A stretch of DNA of 64,000 bases from positions 7,362,501 to 7,426,500 of the forward strand of contig JBBBDQ010000913.1 of NCBI GenBank assembly GCA_037127315.1, in the 5' to 3' direction. Below, in pieces: positions 20,998-30,754 of the stretch. Position 1 is the first letter of the stretch; each line of letters starts with the position of its first letter. Origin of the DNA: Ascarosepion bandense (lineage: Eukaryota; Mollusca; Cephalopoda; Sepiida; Sepiidae). The notes under the pieces were generated by a model. That model was not told the origin of the DNA, made no database searches, and was given only the letters and a program-made list of their open reading frames with translations. The translations under genes were made by a program, and so were the position numbers.

Positions 20998-21637
20998 TGT
21001 CATTTTTCATCATATTTCGATTTCTGCTATAGTCGCACGACTTACTAAGTCTGCGGGAAGACATAAGGCAGGTCGTGGCGTGTTGTTATGGCTCCATTTC
21101 ATGTTTTTTCTATCTCCCCTATCATCCCTAGCGTTATATAGACAAAGTTCTCCTTAGTGTGTGGGCTGTACTTAACAAGATATTTTTTTGTATATCTCTT
21201 AAGCTGGGGTTTCCAGGGATTCTTTCAATGTGTTGCTTTGTTCCATTTTTTATCATTCCAGGTGCACCTACTATCACTGGCACGACTATTGTTTTCAATT
21301 TCTACATTTTTTCTATTTCAATTTCCAGGTCTTTATATTTTGACAGTTTTTCGAATTCCTTCGTTGCTATGTTACAATCCGCTGGACAAGCCATATCAAT
21401 TAATAGGCAAGGTTTTTCTTTCTGGTTTTTAACAATAATGTCCGGCCTATTTGCTTCATTTTTCCTGTCTGTGTAGACACCATATGAAGATGTCACCATA
21501 TGAAGATGTCACCATAGAATGGTGACATCTATTTCTGTAACCGGTGCTGGGTGATGTTCATACCAGTATTTGTTTGCAGATTTTCCATAGTGTTTGCACA
21601 TTGTCCAATGTAAATATTGTCCCACTCTATCGTGGTG

Positions 21638-21641
<4 letters not shown>
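20998..21641 (-). mobile_element. Dong/R4-like LINE, 3' fragment (copy 2)
   Basis: Minus-strand copy of the last ~210 codons of the LINE at 40363-42811. It encodes RVGQYLHWTMCKHYGKSANK, RPDIIVKNQKEKPCLLIDMA and the tail, i.e. the restriction-like endonuclease with PD and the second Asp intact. Small indels near 21480-21530, including a duplicated caccatatgaagatgt, break the frame. It is bounded by TTA repeats at 20978-20992 and (ATT)n at 21641-21690. Confidence 0.88.

Positions 21642-21690
<49 letters not shown>
21641..21690. repeat. (ATT)n microsatellite
   Basis: About 17 ATT units directly at the 5' truncation point of the LINE copy. Confidence 0.95.
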
Positions 21691-21691
<1 letters not shown>

Positions 21692-21877
21692 CTTCTTCCT
21701 AACGGACATCTTGCATTATGAGTGTTCTTCACCAATCTGAAAATTTTTTGTATTTTCTAAGGCGTGGGCTACTATGGATTCATTCAATAGAAGAGATCCA
21801 AAGTAGCCCGTCCATAGCAGCCTATCAGAAAATATAAACAAAAATGGCAGTTACACAGTACATATTGAAAGCAGGGT

Positions 21878-22184
21878 CAGTCAGTTAAGTGCCATACGTG
21901 ATACACGCTTGGGCAATCATGTCTCGATAGAGACATGACTGACTGGGTAGAAGATTATCCCGCAGTAGGTTGCCATTGCTTTCTGCGGTAGACTGGTTGC
22001 CGACCAAGGCTATAGAACCCAATCTGTCCTGTTATTTAACCCATAACTGGAAGGAAGAGGCGGATTAATACCTTTCCCAAGGGTATTTGCGCGTAAGTGA
22101 ATGCAATGAATTCAACTGGAATTCTAACTCGGCTCCCCGAGTTCTCGTTCCGAGCCGATAGCCACTGGACCACAACGCACATCC
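21878..22184 (-). mobile_element. SINE-A copy, full-length with target duplication
   Basis: Best-preserved minus-strand copy: both boxes, body, intact 3' hairpin TCATGTCTC-GATA-GAGACATGA and the complete 3' end. The 12-base sequence tgaaagcagggt flanks it on both sides (21866-21877 and 22185-22196), a clear LINE-type target duplication. About 307 bases, which I use as the reference length. Confidence 0.95.
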
Positions 22185-22650
22185 TGAAAGCAGGGTAGGG
22201 TGCAGAAAAAACAGGGCATAACGGTACCCTAACAGTTTTGAGCAAATGGTTGATAGAACATGGATTAAAAGAGATAGCAAAAAGACAAAATTTACTAACG
22301 GATATAAACGACAGGAAATTGTAGAAAGGCATGATGGTCCACGTCATGAATGGACACAGTACATAGAAGAGGAAATAAAAGAAGTAATTTTCATAGACAC
22401 ATTATTTAACCATTTACTCCTTTGTTTTATGTTTTCGCTTCTATGGGTTACATTAAAATATTCTTCGTAACTATCACTTAAGAATTCGCGTTACAAAATT
22501 TACACAACAATAAAGATTACACTTTTCTTTTAGCTTTTATTGACTCTGTGTAGTTCATGCATAATAGTCTATTAGAACAAATTCCAATATAAACCGAAGA
22601 CTCCAAATAGAATTGGAATTGTATATAAGGGTTCAAGAAGTTTTTCTCCT
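22185..22650. other. Relic of RTE-like LINE and unassigned DNA
   Basis: 22240-22390 translates in part as RTWIKRDSKKTKFTNGYKRQ and ends with agaaagg.atgatgg, similar in style to the RTE-like LINE tail at 45640-45800. The remainder is AT-rich and unassigned. Confidence 0.4.
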
Positions 22651-23357
22651 TAAAATTCATTTTGCACATTTATAAATCTACCATTCATCCGTGCATTCAA
22701 AACTGTTGCCATATCTGGTCGGGTGCTCCCGTCATTCCTCTCGAGGTTCTCGTCATAATCCATCTTGTATATTTATAAATCTACCATTTGTCCGCGCATT
22801 GAATACTGTTGCCATATCTTATCGGGTGCTCCTGCTATTCATCTCGAGGTTCTCGTCATAATCCATCTTGCACATTAATAAATCTACAATTTGTCCGTGC
22901 ATTGAATATTGTTGCCATATCTGGTCGGGTGCTTCTGCTATTCATCTCGAGGTTCTCATCATAATCCATCTTGCACATTTATAAATCTACCATTCGTCTG
23001 TGCATGCAAAACTGTTGCCATATCTGGTCGGGTGCTCCTGTTATTCCTCTCGAGGTTCTCATCATAATCCATCTTGTACATTTATAAATCTACCATTTGT
23101 CCGTGCATTGAATACTGTTGCCATATCTGGTCGGGTGCTCCTGCCATTCATCTCGAGGTTCTCGTCATAATCCATCTTGCACATTAATAAATCTACAATT
23201 TGTCCGCGCATTGAATATTGTTGCCATATCTGGTCGGGTGCTCCTGCTATTCATCTCGAGGTTCTCGTTATAATCCATCTTGCACATTTATAAATCTACC
23301 ATTCGTCCGTGCATTGAATATTGTTGCCATATCTGGTCGGGTGCTCTTGCAATTCTA
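22651..23357 (+). repeat. Seven-copy 103-bp tandem array made from a LINE ORF segment
   Basis: The word cataatccatctt begins at 22754, 22857, 22960, 23063 and 23166 (ttataatcc at 23269), an exact 103-base period. Each unit encodes the LINE peptide IYKSTI(R/C)P.IEYCCHIWSG followed by AP..PLEVL, the segment just upstream of the LINE sequence that continues at 23358. 103 is not a multiple of 3, so the array cannot keep one frame. It is a local expansion inside the LINE relic. Confidence 0.95.
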
Positions 23358-23860
23358 GACGAAATCTAAATGAGGATCTGCAATATAATCGACCCTGACT
23401 TGGCAGCCCAGCTTCAGTCACTTTCTCACCAATGTGATGTGGCGTCTCTCTGTCATTTTTACAAGTATTTTCCTGGCAACTGCACTGACGAGCTTTTTTC
23501 TCTGATTCCCCGACCACATATCTTTACGAGGGCTAATAGATTGGCATCAAGCTCCCACCCTTTTACCGTCGAAATAATTAAATGCACCCTCCTCTTCTAC
23601 TCTAAAGTTTCTATTCTCGCAATTCCCGTTTGTAGAACTCTCTTCTGTTTGCTTGTTTCCCTGATAATTACAAACTCTAAAAGTTTGAATGCAACTTTAA
23701 TTACCATCTTCCATTTCCTTGATTCCTATCCATCTTATCCTTTCTTCGACATCCCCTGTACCTTGTTTATTTTTTCTTTCACTGTAAACCCCTGTGCATC
23801 ATTGACGGCCCTGCCTTACTTAGAGGGAAATGATTATAAAAAGTTGCCTCTCAAATGATT
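23358..23860 (+). pseudogene. Jockey/CR1-like LINE C-terminal relic after the 103-bp array
   Basis: The frame at 23370-23858 reads MRICNIIDPDLAAQLQSLSH, CDVASLCHFYKYFPGNCTDE and TRANRLASSSHPFTV, matching the C-terminus of the LINE at 9405. It decays after about codon 75 and ends with tgacggccctgccttactta, a version of the LINE 3' end. The array upstream supplies the preceding residues. Confidence 0.8.
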
Positions 23861-24455
23861 CTAAATGAAAGTATACTTTTGTTCCCTTAAAATATCCACC
23901 TTGTTTCACATACTGAACTTCTGAAATATTCTTGTTGATATGAAAAGAGAACTCCTGAAAATAACTATTATTCTAAATTTGTTTTTAGGTTCCATAGAAT
24001 AGCATTCACTCGTGACGTGTTGAGTAGTTTAACGTAGTGTAATGGTTAACTACCTTATCTTGCTAGATCAATTAAGACTGTGTAGTGAGTTTGATCCTCA
24101 CTGGGTACTTCATATTTTTGGTTTTGTGTCACATCTAAGCCGCACTTGTTAAATAACAACGTGGTGCAAAGTTTAACAGACTTGTCTCGCTAGATCAATT
24201 ACAACTGAATAGTGAATTCAATCCTCACTGAGTGCTCCATATTTTCGGCTTTGTGCCAAATCTAAGCTACGCTTAAAATCATTAGAGGTACTTTTGCGTG
24301 ATTTAGTGGTTAGCAAGTACGCCTCGATAGATCAATTACGACTGAATAGTGAGTTCCAACTACACTGAGTGCTTCATAATTTTAGCCTTGTGCCTCATTA
24401 ATGGTTTGCTTAGTAAATCACAGAGCATTCGACGTGGTGCAATGATTAGTGTTGT

Positions 24456-24685
24456 GTACCCAGAATAGGTCCAGAAAAAAACTCAAACTCGGGAATTAGT
24501 GAAACATATATATTAAACGGAAAACAAATACAAGCGTGTTACACGCCAGTCTGACTGCCAAGTATTAGACCGGGGTGACTCAACCCAACTCAACTTCACC
24601 CCGAGAGGCATATTCTCCCGGTATTCATAATAATAGGAAGAGTTCATTATAGTTCAAAAAGGGTAGGTCCCATAACAGCAAGTTT
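24456..24685. other. Unknown 230-bp insert in the SINE-B array
   Basis: Interrupts one monomer between its A-box region and the anticodon-arm-like block. It includes a relatively GC-rich part with accggggtgactcaaccca and caccccgagaggcatattct. No similarity seen elsewhere in the window. Confidence 0.5.
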
Positions 24686-24785
24686 GTATCGCTACATCAC
24701 TTACTCACTGAATAGTAAGTTTGATACTCACCAGGTGCCCCATACTATCGGCCTCGCGCCACGTTTAAGCTAAGTTTAGAAAATC

Positions 24786-25032
24786 AAAAATGCAAAGTCA
24801 ATACCCATCTACTAACCACTGGACTCTAGCTCTCTCCCCATCCCCGTATAACCTTCCCTTTCTCTCCACCTATATATCTGTCATCGCACCTGCTTTCTCA
24901 GCTTTCTATTGTTCCTTTCTAACTAGTTTGTACTACTCACTCTTTTCTAATTAATCTTTTTACATTTATGTAGCCCCTTGCACATCAGTGGCGTTTCCGC
25001 CTTGCTCAGGGTGAAATGATTAAAAAAAAACT
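24786..25032 (+). mobile_element. Jockey/CR1-like LINE 3' end
   Basis: Begins in the last codons of the LINE ORF (atgcaaagtcaatacccatc = CKVNTHLLT-type) and runs through the 3' UTR to cagtggcgtttccgccttgc and an A9 tail. Very close to the 3' part of the copy at 9405. Inserted into the SINE-B array. Confidence 0.85.
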
Positions 25033-25395
25033 TCAGCAAACTTGTTTCGCTAGACCGATTACGACTGAATAATGAATTCTATACACATTGAGTGCTCCAG
25101 ATTTTAGGCTTTGTGCCAGATCTAAGCTACGCTTAAAAATCTTTAAACGTACTTTGGCATGATTTAGTGGCTAGCAAGTATGCCTCGATAGATCAATTAC
25201 GACTGAACAATGAGTTCGATCTTCACTGGGTTCCCCATAGATTCGCCACATCTAAGATTACAAAATAAGAATTGGTATTTCGACGTGGTGTAATGGTTAG
25301 CAATTTTGTCTCACTACATTAATTGCAACTGAATAGTGAGTTTCATCCTCCCTGGATGGCACATACTTTTTGGCTAATGATGTCCGGTTCGTTAG

Positions 25396-25647
25396 CAAAC
25401 GACATGTTACTAAATCACTCTTAGATATAAATAAATGTTTCAGTCATCAAGAGTGACAAATTCTTGAAATATTTATTTATTAGTAGAGGCTAGCATCCAT
25501 TTGCGGTTTGCAGAAAGAACAGTTAAAACTTATACAAGTAACTGCTTTAAAACTGAAATAAATAAATAAAAATTGAGAGGCCATAATTCTCTCATTTAAA
25601 ACAGCGGAATTATGTCCTTCTGCTTGCTTCTTTACGTTACGTTATAA
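25396..25647. other. No gene recognised
   Basis: AT-rich DNA between the SINE-B array and the next SINE-A copy; nothing assigned. Confidence 0.3.
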
Positions 25648-25967
25648 TAACGTTTTGTGCGTTGTGGTGTAATTGATATCGGCTCGGAATGAGATAATAG
25701 GAGAGGCGAGTTCAAATTTCATTCAAATTCGTTCCATTCACTTATGCACAAATACCATTAGGAAAGGTAATAATACATTTCTTTTTCCCTCCAGCCATGG
25801 GTTGAACAGCAGGACAGATTGGGTTCCATTGCCTTCGTTGGCAACCGGTCTACCGCAGAAAGTAATGGCAACCTATTGCAAGAAAATCTTCTGCCTAGTC
25901 AGTCATATCTTTTTTTAGATATGATCGCCCAATCTTGTATTACGTATGACAATTAACTGGCTGATAA
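25648..25967 (+). mobile_element. SINE-A copy, plus strand
   Basis: Sense copy with head gtgcgttgtggtgtaattga, B-box region diverged, body and 3' end. The hairpin is damaged (gtcatatctttttttagatatgat). Full length apart from point changes. Confidence 0.88.
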
Positions 25968-26002
25968 TAAAGTTCAAGTGGATCATGTTTATTTTTTAAT
26001 AA

Positions 26003-26195
26003 AGGTTGGTTGGTTGTTTTGTTTTATGGCAAATCAACCTCGGCGGGTCATTTATTGCCAACTAAACTTTATTTATTTATTGCTGGTAATACCTTTTTCT
26101 TTCAACAATTTATTATTGTTTATATAAGTTTTTGTGTCTAGTAATACCTTTTTTCCTTTTCGAGTATCAAGATTCATTGGGATTTGTTTTTAAGG
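26003..26195 (+). repeat. Repeat C, copy 1
   Basis: About 190 bases (ggttggttgttttgttttat ... aagattcattgggatttgtt) that recur at 29487-29675 with about 90% agreement by eye. Function unknown; in both places it lies upstream of other repeat units. Confidence 0.85.
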
Positions 26196-26197
26196 GT

Positions 26198-26381
26198 AGG
26201 GTCCCCAAGTCCTACCCTGTTATTTAACCCATAACTAGAGGGAAGGGACGAATTAATACCTTTCCAAAGGGTACCAGTGCTTAAGTGAATGCAGGGTATT
26301 CAACTGGAATTCGAACTCGGCTCACCGATTTCTCTTTCCGAGCCGATATCCACTGCACCACAACGCACATCCGTCACTAAA
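26198..26381 (-). mobile_element. SINE-A, 3'-truncated, fused to a 5S rRNA-like head
   Basis: Minus-strand SINE-A carrying A-box head, B box and body to about the ggttaaataacaggg point. On its upstream side, after the linker tttagtgacggatgtgcg, sits a 5S rRNA-like sequence in the same sense (26382-26459). The join matches the one at 27112-27119, so the 5S and SINE form one unit. Confidence 0.85.
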
Positions 26382-26459
26382 CGCTTACAGCACCCGGTAT
26401 TCCCAAGCGGTCACCCATCTAAGTACTGACCAGGCTCATTCAACGTGATATGGCCGTAA
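26382..26459 (-). pseudogene. 5S rRNA-derived segment, internally deleted
   Basis: In sense it starts tacggccatatcacgttgaat, then skips about 40 bases and continues gcctggtcagtacttagatg, ggtgaccgcttgggaatacc, gggtgctgtaagcg. These are highly conserved 5S rRNA sequences. The missing part holds most of the A-box side of the internal promoter; the C-box side is present. Not a functional rRNA gene. Confidence 0.92.
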
Positions 26460-26465
26460 GCTTCT

Positions 26466-26505
26466 TGCATTGTTAATGTCTGCTATAGCAGACATTAACA
26501 ATGCA
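26466..26505. repeat. Perfect 40-bp palindrome
   Basis: Each half is 20 bases (tgcattgttaatgtctgcta) with no spacer. It lies just upstream, in the 5S sense, of the deleted 5S copy. Confidence 0.95.
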
Positions 26506-26999
26506 GAGGCGATTCATCAACTTGCCATGGGAGCCTGAGAAACAATTCCACATAATGTTACAGTATTTGTAAGGGTCAAATAATCAATTATTCGACGAGT
26601 ATGCGTGTGTGGAGAATATTTTGAACATTAGTTGCTGAGGTAAAACGAAGCCTTTTGGACATATATTTATGTAAACATTTTACCTTGTTTTGGTGTTTGG
26701 AATCCGCTCCAAAAGTTTGTAAAATTAATTTTGAATTGTATCTTGAATTGTGTACTTAACAGTGTCTGTTGTGAACTTTAGACTTAATATCTCAAAAATG
26801 AACGATTGTCAGACATGTGTTTTTATAGACTTTTATCATTTGATTTATTATTTTGGTGTGAGGAAACCGCACCCACTATTTGTAAATAGTATTTTTGGTA
26901 AACCCTGTATATGCGATGGTTGCTTGCTCGTTCACTATCGATGACAATCAGAAACCTTTAATGTGAATTGGAAATATGAGGAAAACGACCCAAACGACA
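26506..26999. other. No gene recognised, between inverted 5S units
   Basis: About 490 bases separating the two divergent 5S-SINE composites. A 64-codon frame at 26750-26944 has Cys-rich ends but no recognisable domain. The word tgtggagaatattttga is shared with 9254. Confidence 0.35.
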
Positions 27000-27112
27000 G
27001 GTCATATCACGTTGAATACACCGGTTCTCGTCCGATCACCGAGGTTAAGCAACGTTAAGCCTGGTCAGTACTTAGATGGTTGACCGCTTGGGAATAACAG
27101 GTGCTGTAAGCG
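27000..27112 (+). pseudogene. 5S rRNA-derived head, nearly complete
   Basis: About 113 bases of 5S rRNA from ggtcatatcacgttgaatac through accgaggttaagcaacgtta to gtgctgtaagcg. Differences from the usual sequence include gatggttgacc and aataacagg. The first ~7 bases of a 5S gene are absent. All three internal promoter regions appear to be present. It is joined to SINE-A, so I treat it as the head of a composite SINE rather than a 5S gene. Confidence 0.9.
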
Positions 27113-27118
27113 TTTTTT
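27113..27118 (+). terminator. T6 run after the 5S head (possible Pol III terminator)
   Basis: Six T residues directly after the 5S-like part. It would be expected to stop Pol III before the SINE-A body. The sister copy has tttag here and lacks it. Confidence 0.5.
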
Positions 27119-27335
27119 GACGGATGTTCGTTGTGGTGCAGTGGGGTCGGAAAGTTCGAATTCCAGGTGAATGCCCTGCATTCACTTCCGCACAAATACC
27201 CTTGGAAAAGGTGTTAATCCGTTTCTTCCCTCCAGTTATGAGTTAAATAACAGAGCAGATTGGGTTCTATAGCCTTTGCTGTCAACCAGTCTACTGTAGC
27301 ATAAATTTTCAACCTGTTGCGGGATAGTTAAAAAT
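27119..27335 (+). mobile_element. SINE-A part of the 5S composite, truncated
   Basis: Starts gacggatgttcgttgtggtg, lacks about 30 bases between A-box head and B box (gtggggtcggaaagttcgaa), then continues through the body to ctgttgcgggatag, losing the 3' hairpin and end. Confidence 0.85.
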
Positions 27336-27599
27336 GCATGAGGTCTATACAGGGTAGAACTTGAGACCCTTCCCTTAAACAAATCCCAGCGAATCTTTCT
27401 TTATCGCTTGGGAAGAAGCCGGCTCAACCCGACCAGGGTGAATGCCGAAACAGGTACAGGTATTTCTAAAACTGACTAGAATACTGAGGAGGGTGCTGGA
27501 GTATTTGGTAGACTTGCTTTATTTCGTTCGTAAGCGATAATCGGATAAAAGATCTGAAGTGAATTGTAAATCCAAGAAGAAAGGAAACGGTTCAGATGA

Positions 27600-27909
27600 T
27601 AGTCAGTCAGTTAAGTGCCATACGTGAAATACGCTTGGGCGATCATGTCTCGAAAGAGGCATGACTGACTGGGCAGAAGATTATCCCAGAGTAGGTTACC
27701 ATTGCTTTCTGCGGTAGACTGGTTGCCAGCCAAGGCTATAGAACCCAATCTCTCCTGTTATTTAACCCAAAACCTAAGGGAAGAGATGGATTAATATCTT
27801 TCCCAAGGGTATTTGCGCGTAAGTGAATGCAATAAATTCTACTGAAATTCGAACTCGGTTCTCCGACTTCTCGTTCCGAGCCGATATCCAATGCACCACA
27901 ACGCATATA
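27600..27909 (-). mobile_element. SINE-A copy, full-length
   Basis: Minus-strand copy with complete 3' end, hairpin (catgtctcgaaagaggcatg), body, B box and head up to accacaacgc. Point changes only. Confidence 0.93.
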
Positions 27910-28370
27910 ACATTGTTAAAATAAGCTAGAATTCTGGGGAGAATACGTGAGCATTGTGGAAACATATCTCTCATTCAGCAGCGACGATAATGAAAAATAA
28001 TCGAAATCATCCAGACGACAGCAATATTAAAAACAGCAAGAATACTGAGGAGAGTGCTGATGTATTGAGGAGACTTGTATCCATTCATTCATTCATTCAT
28101 TCACTAGCGATAACCTCCGGAAAGATTCGAGAATCAGAGTATCGAGGAAGAATCGATACCATCCAGACAGCAGCATTAATAAAATTGTAAATTTTCGTTT
28201 TAGGTCCCGAAGGCTTTCCCCACTTACAATTTATCCAAAATAACATTATTTCTGTGCAAATGTATATGCTGAACTCAAATCAACAATTAGTTACTGAAGA
28301 AACCTACCTTTTTGATCTGAACGTCCAAAAAAAATCGAGCTACATTTTGTCTCCCGTAACTCTAATGCAG
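27910..28370. other. No gene recognised
   Basis: Contains a short (CATT)n at 28083-28104 and a repeated motif aatactgaggag (27480s, 28040s). No coding similarity. Confidence 0.3.
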
Positions 28371-28616
28371 TCCTGTAATTAGCTGCTGAATGACCTTCTG
28401 CGTAGGACAACAAATTTCGGTTTATTTTCGGCCTATTTACTTCCTTTACTGAAACTTCCGGCTATTTACTTCCTCTAATGAAAGTAATGCGCTATTGTAT
28501 TTCTACGCGTATTACTTTCATTACAGGAAGTAAATAGCCGGAAGTTTCAGTAAAGAAAGTAAATCGACCGAAATTTGTTCCCTACGCAGAACGTCATTCT
28601 GCAGTTAATTACATGA
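28371..28616. mobile_element. Palindromic fold-back element, ~245 bp
   Basis: The left arm (28371-28490) and right arm (28500-28616) are complementary over most of about 110 bases with small gaps; matching words include ggctatttacttcctctaat with its complement, and ccttctgcgtagg with cctacgcagaacg. The loop is about 10-20 bases. The right half has only one copy of the sub-block ggctatttacttcc that the left half has twice. A MITE or fold-back transposon is likely. Confidence 0.85.
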
Positions 28617-29063
28617 CTTATATGATATTAATACAAATAAGACAGATAGCATTAAGACAGAACAAGGATAGTAGCAAAGACAATAGGTTAGTCGTTAGAG
28701 TCGCAGAGAACACAGTCCGATTATAATCGTAAATGACACTCCTAAGATATAAACCACCTCCCTACATAGGTGGATGTCCGAAAAAGATGCAGCACAAGGC
28801 CATTTAAGTGGGAACCGTAGGCTTTGAAAAATTGTCTGATTTTTCTCCAGACGAGACTCTACTCTTCGGCGGTGCCTTGTCTGGGTTCTTCTCCGCCCGA
28901 ATGCAGAGAGTTCGGTAAAGTGAACACTCCGAATCCCAGACTGCTATTAGTCGTTATTTTTTATAGCTACCTCAATCCACAAATCATTTCATTCCATTCT
29001 TTAGAGAGCTAGAGGGGTGTTAGCTGCTCTACAACATTTACTTTATTTTTTTCTCTCCCTCTC

Positions 29064-29066
<3 letters not shown>
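28617..29066. other. Unassigned DNA with repeat D
   Basis: 28850-28935 (ctactcttcggcggtgcctt ... gaatgcagagagttcgg) resembles 54495-54570, another copy of what I call repeat D. The rest is unassigned AT-rich sequence. Confidence 0.45.

Positions 29067-29067
<1 letters not shown>

Positions 29068-29140
<73 letters not shown>
29068..29140. repeat. (CA)n(TA)n microsatellite
   Basis: About 26 CA units followed by 10 TA units, directly before the inverted repeat. Confidence 0.95.
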
Positions 29141-29287
29141 AATTTTCATATTAGGATGGCCATTTGGACTGGTGTTTTAAAACCCTTCTCATCAGCGAGA
29201 AAAAAGTTTTACCATTAATGTTTTGGTCTCGCTCACCAGATGGGTTTTAAAATATCCGTCGAAATGGCCATCCTTATATGAAATTTT
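29141..29287. repeat. Inverted repeat with 45-bp arms
   Basis: 29141-29185 and 29242-29287 are complementary with few changes (aaggatggccattt, tttaaaaccc). It sits next to a PLE RT fragment and may be a PLE terminal segment. Confidence 0.85.
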
Positions 29288-29304
29288 GAATTATTTTGAG
29301 CCAA

Positions 29305-29475
29305 TATTTATTTGCAATTGAGAGTGCAAGAGCTTTTGCAGGTTGATTTTCTTATATAGGGAGGTAGTAAGTGTGCTATTGTTCGTGTCTATTAAAATGT
29401 CAATGAAAGGAATTTTGGTATCTTTGTTTAGCAGACTCTCATTAATAATGACTTCCCAAACCATATTGTAGATGA
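29305..29475 (-). pseudogene. PLE reverse-transcriptase fragment
   Basis: Minus strand encodes ESLLNKDTKIPFIDILIDTN and STLTTSLYKK, matching the PLE segment FTYEL-(E/N)-TNN-x-(I/L)-PFLDIL(I/L) seen at 7115-7170 and 38290-38350. About 50 codons; truncated on both sides. Confidence 0.75.
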
Positions 29476-29486
29476 ACAAATAAGTT

Positions 29487-29676
29487 GGTTGTTGGTTGGT
29501 TGTTTTTGTTTTATGGCATATCAACCTCGGCGGGACATTTATTGCCAACTAAATTTTATTTATTTATTGCTGGTAATACCTTTTTCTTTCAACAATTTTT
29601 TGCTGTTTTATATAAGTTTTGTATCTAGTAATACATTTTTCTTTTCGAGTACCAAGATTCATTGGGATTTGTTTTC
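29487..29676 (+). repeat. Repeat C, copy 2
   Basis: Same sequence as 26003-26195, running without gap into the 148-bp minisatellite. Confidence 0.85.
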
Positions 29677-30335
29677 AAGGCTCATTCCTTGTTCCATGTT
29701 TAGGATGTGGTTTCCGGCTTTCTTTTTTCCAATCTTCTTACTCTTTTATTTTTCTCAATTGGAGTAGATAGACTAAACTATCGCCCGGTTCACACTCCAC
29801 ACACGTCTTTTGAAGAAGTGAAGTGGCTCATCCTTTGTTCCCTGTTTAGGATGTAGTTTCCGCCTTTCTTTTTTCCAATCTTCTTACTCTTTTTTCTTCT
29901 CAATTGAAGTGCATAGACTAAACTATCGCCCTGTTCACACTCCACCCACGTCTTTTGAATAGGTGAAGAGGCGCATCCCTTGTTCTCTGTTTAGGATGTG
30001 GTTTCCGGCTTTCTTTTTTCCAACCTTCTTACTCTTTTCTTTTTCTTCTCAATTGGAGTAGATAGACTAAACTATCGCCCGGTTCACACTCCACACACAT
30101 CTATTGAACAAGTGAAGAGGCTCATCCCTTGTTACCTGTTTAGGATGTGGTTTCCGGCTTTCTTTTTTCCAATCTTCTTATTCTTTTCATTTTTTTTTCT
30201 CAATTGGAGTAGATAGATTAGTCTATCGCCCGGCTTAAACTCCACCCACATCTTTTGAACAGGTGAAGAGGCTTATCTCTTGTTCCCTGTTTAGGATGTG
30301 GTTTACGGCTATCTCTTTTCCAATCATTTTACTCT
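29677..30335. repeat. 148-bp minisatellite, about 4.5 copies
   Basis: taggatgtgg occurs at 29701, 29847 (one change), 29992, 30141 and 30292, giving a 145-151-base period. Each unit contains ggctttcttttttccaatct and actatcgcccggttcacact. Long frames here come from the T-rich unit and are not taken as genes. Confidence 0.93.
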
Positions 30336-30337
30336 TA

Positions 30338-30398
30338 AGTAGCCCACTGCGCATCTGTGGCGTTACCGCCTTGCTTTGGGTGATATGATAAAAAAAAT
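30338..30398 (+). mobile_element. Jockey/CR1-like LINE 3' tail
   Basis: Only the last ~60 bases of the LINE: gcatctgtggcgttaccgcc, ttgctttgggtgatatgat and an A8 run. Confidence 0.75.
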
Positions 30399-30754
30399 TT
30401 TCCTGCACTGATATAAATATGAAGCGCATAATGAAAATGGGGTTCACTATACAACCGTGATTGTCTGCAATACAGCTTGTTAAACATTACCTTGCGGGTG
30501 TTTAAGCTGTTAGACTGATAAAAATCATTTAGGTTGAAAAGAAACTAAAACGGATGGCCTGTTTAACTTTGCAGTGAGTATGTCGGTCACGCATGCGCCG
30601 AAATTAGACTTGTTATAATTTTGTTGATTTTTTTTTTCTTTAACTTTTTAAAAAAGTGATTTCTTGGAAATCGTCAGATGATTCGCTGGAAAGGAAGTAG
30701 CTCAAAACTAAGTGATGAAGTTCAACCAATGAAAGTTTTTAGTAATTTATTATA
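30399..30754. other. No gene recognised
   Basis: AT-rich DNA with a T10 run at 30631; no assigned repeat. Confidence 0.3.

Larger units (their letters stand above)
24028..25395 (+). repeat. Tandem array of tRNA-like SINE-B monomers with two insertions
   Basis: About seven degenerate monomers. Each has an A-box-like gtggtgtaatggttagcaag, the block ctagatcaattacgactgaa, a B-box-like gagttcgatcctcactggg and the end gccttgtgccacatctaagc. B-box blocks lie near 24084, 24213, 24349, 24714, 25070, 25207 and 25336; spacing is 129-137 bases once the inserts (24456-24685 and 24786-25032) are removed, except one shortened unit. A single well-kept monomer is at 32029-32160. Confidence 0.88.

Noticed and set aside
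22651..23357. CRISPR array
   Set aside because: Regular spacing, but whole 103-bp units are repeated with no unique spacers, in a eukaryotic LINE context.
27000..27112. Functional 5S rRNA gene
   Set aside because: Lacks the first bases, carries changes at conserved positions and is joined to a SINE; the second copy has the same junction.
29141..29287. CTGATGAG on the minus strand near 29198
   Set aside because: No GAAA in the required place; the sequence is explained by the inverted repeat.
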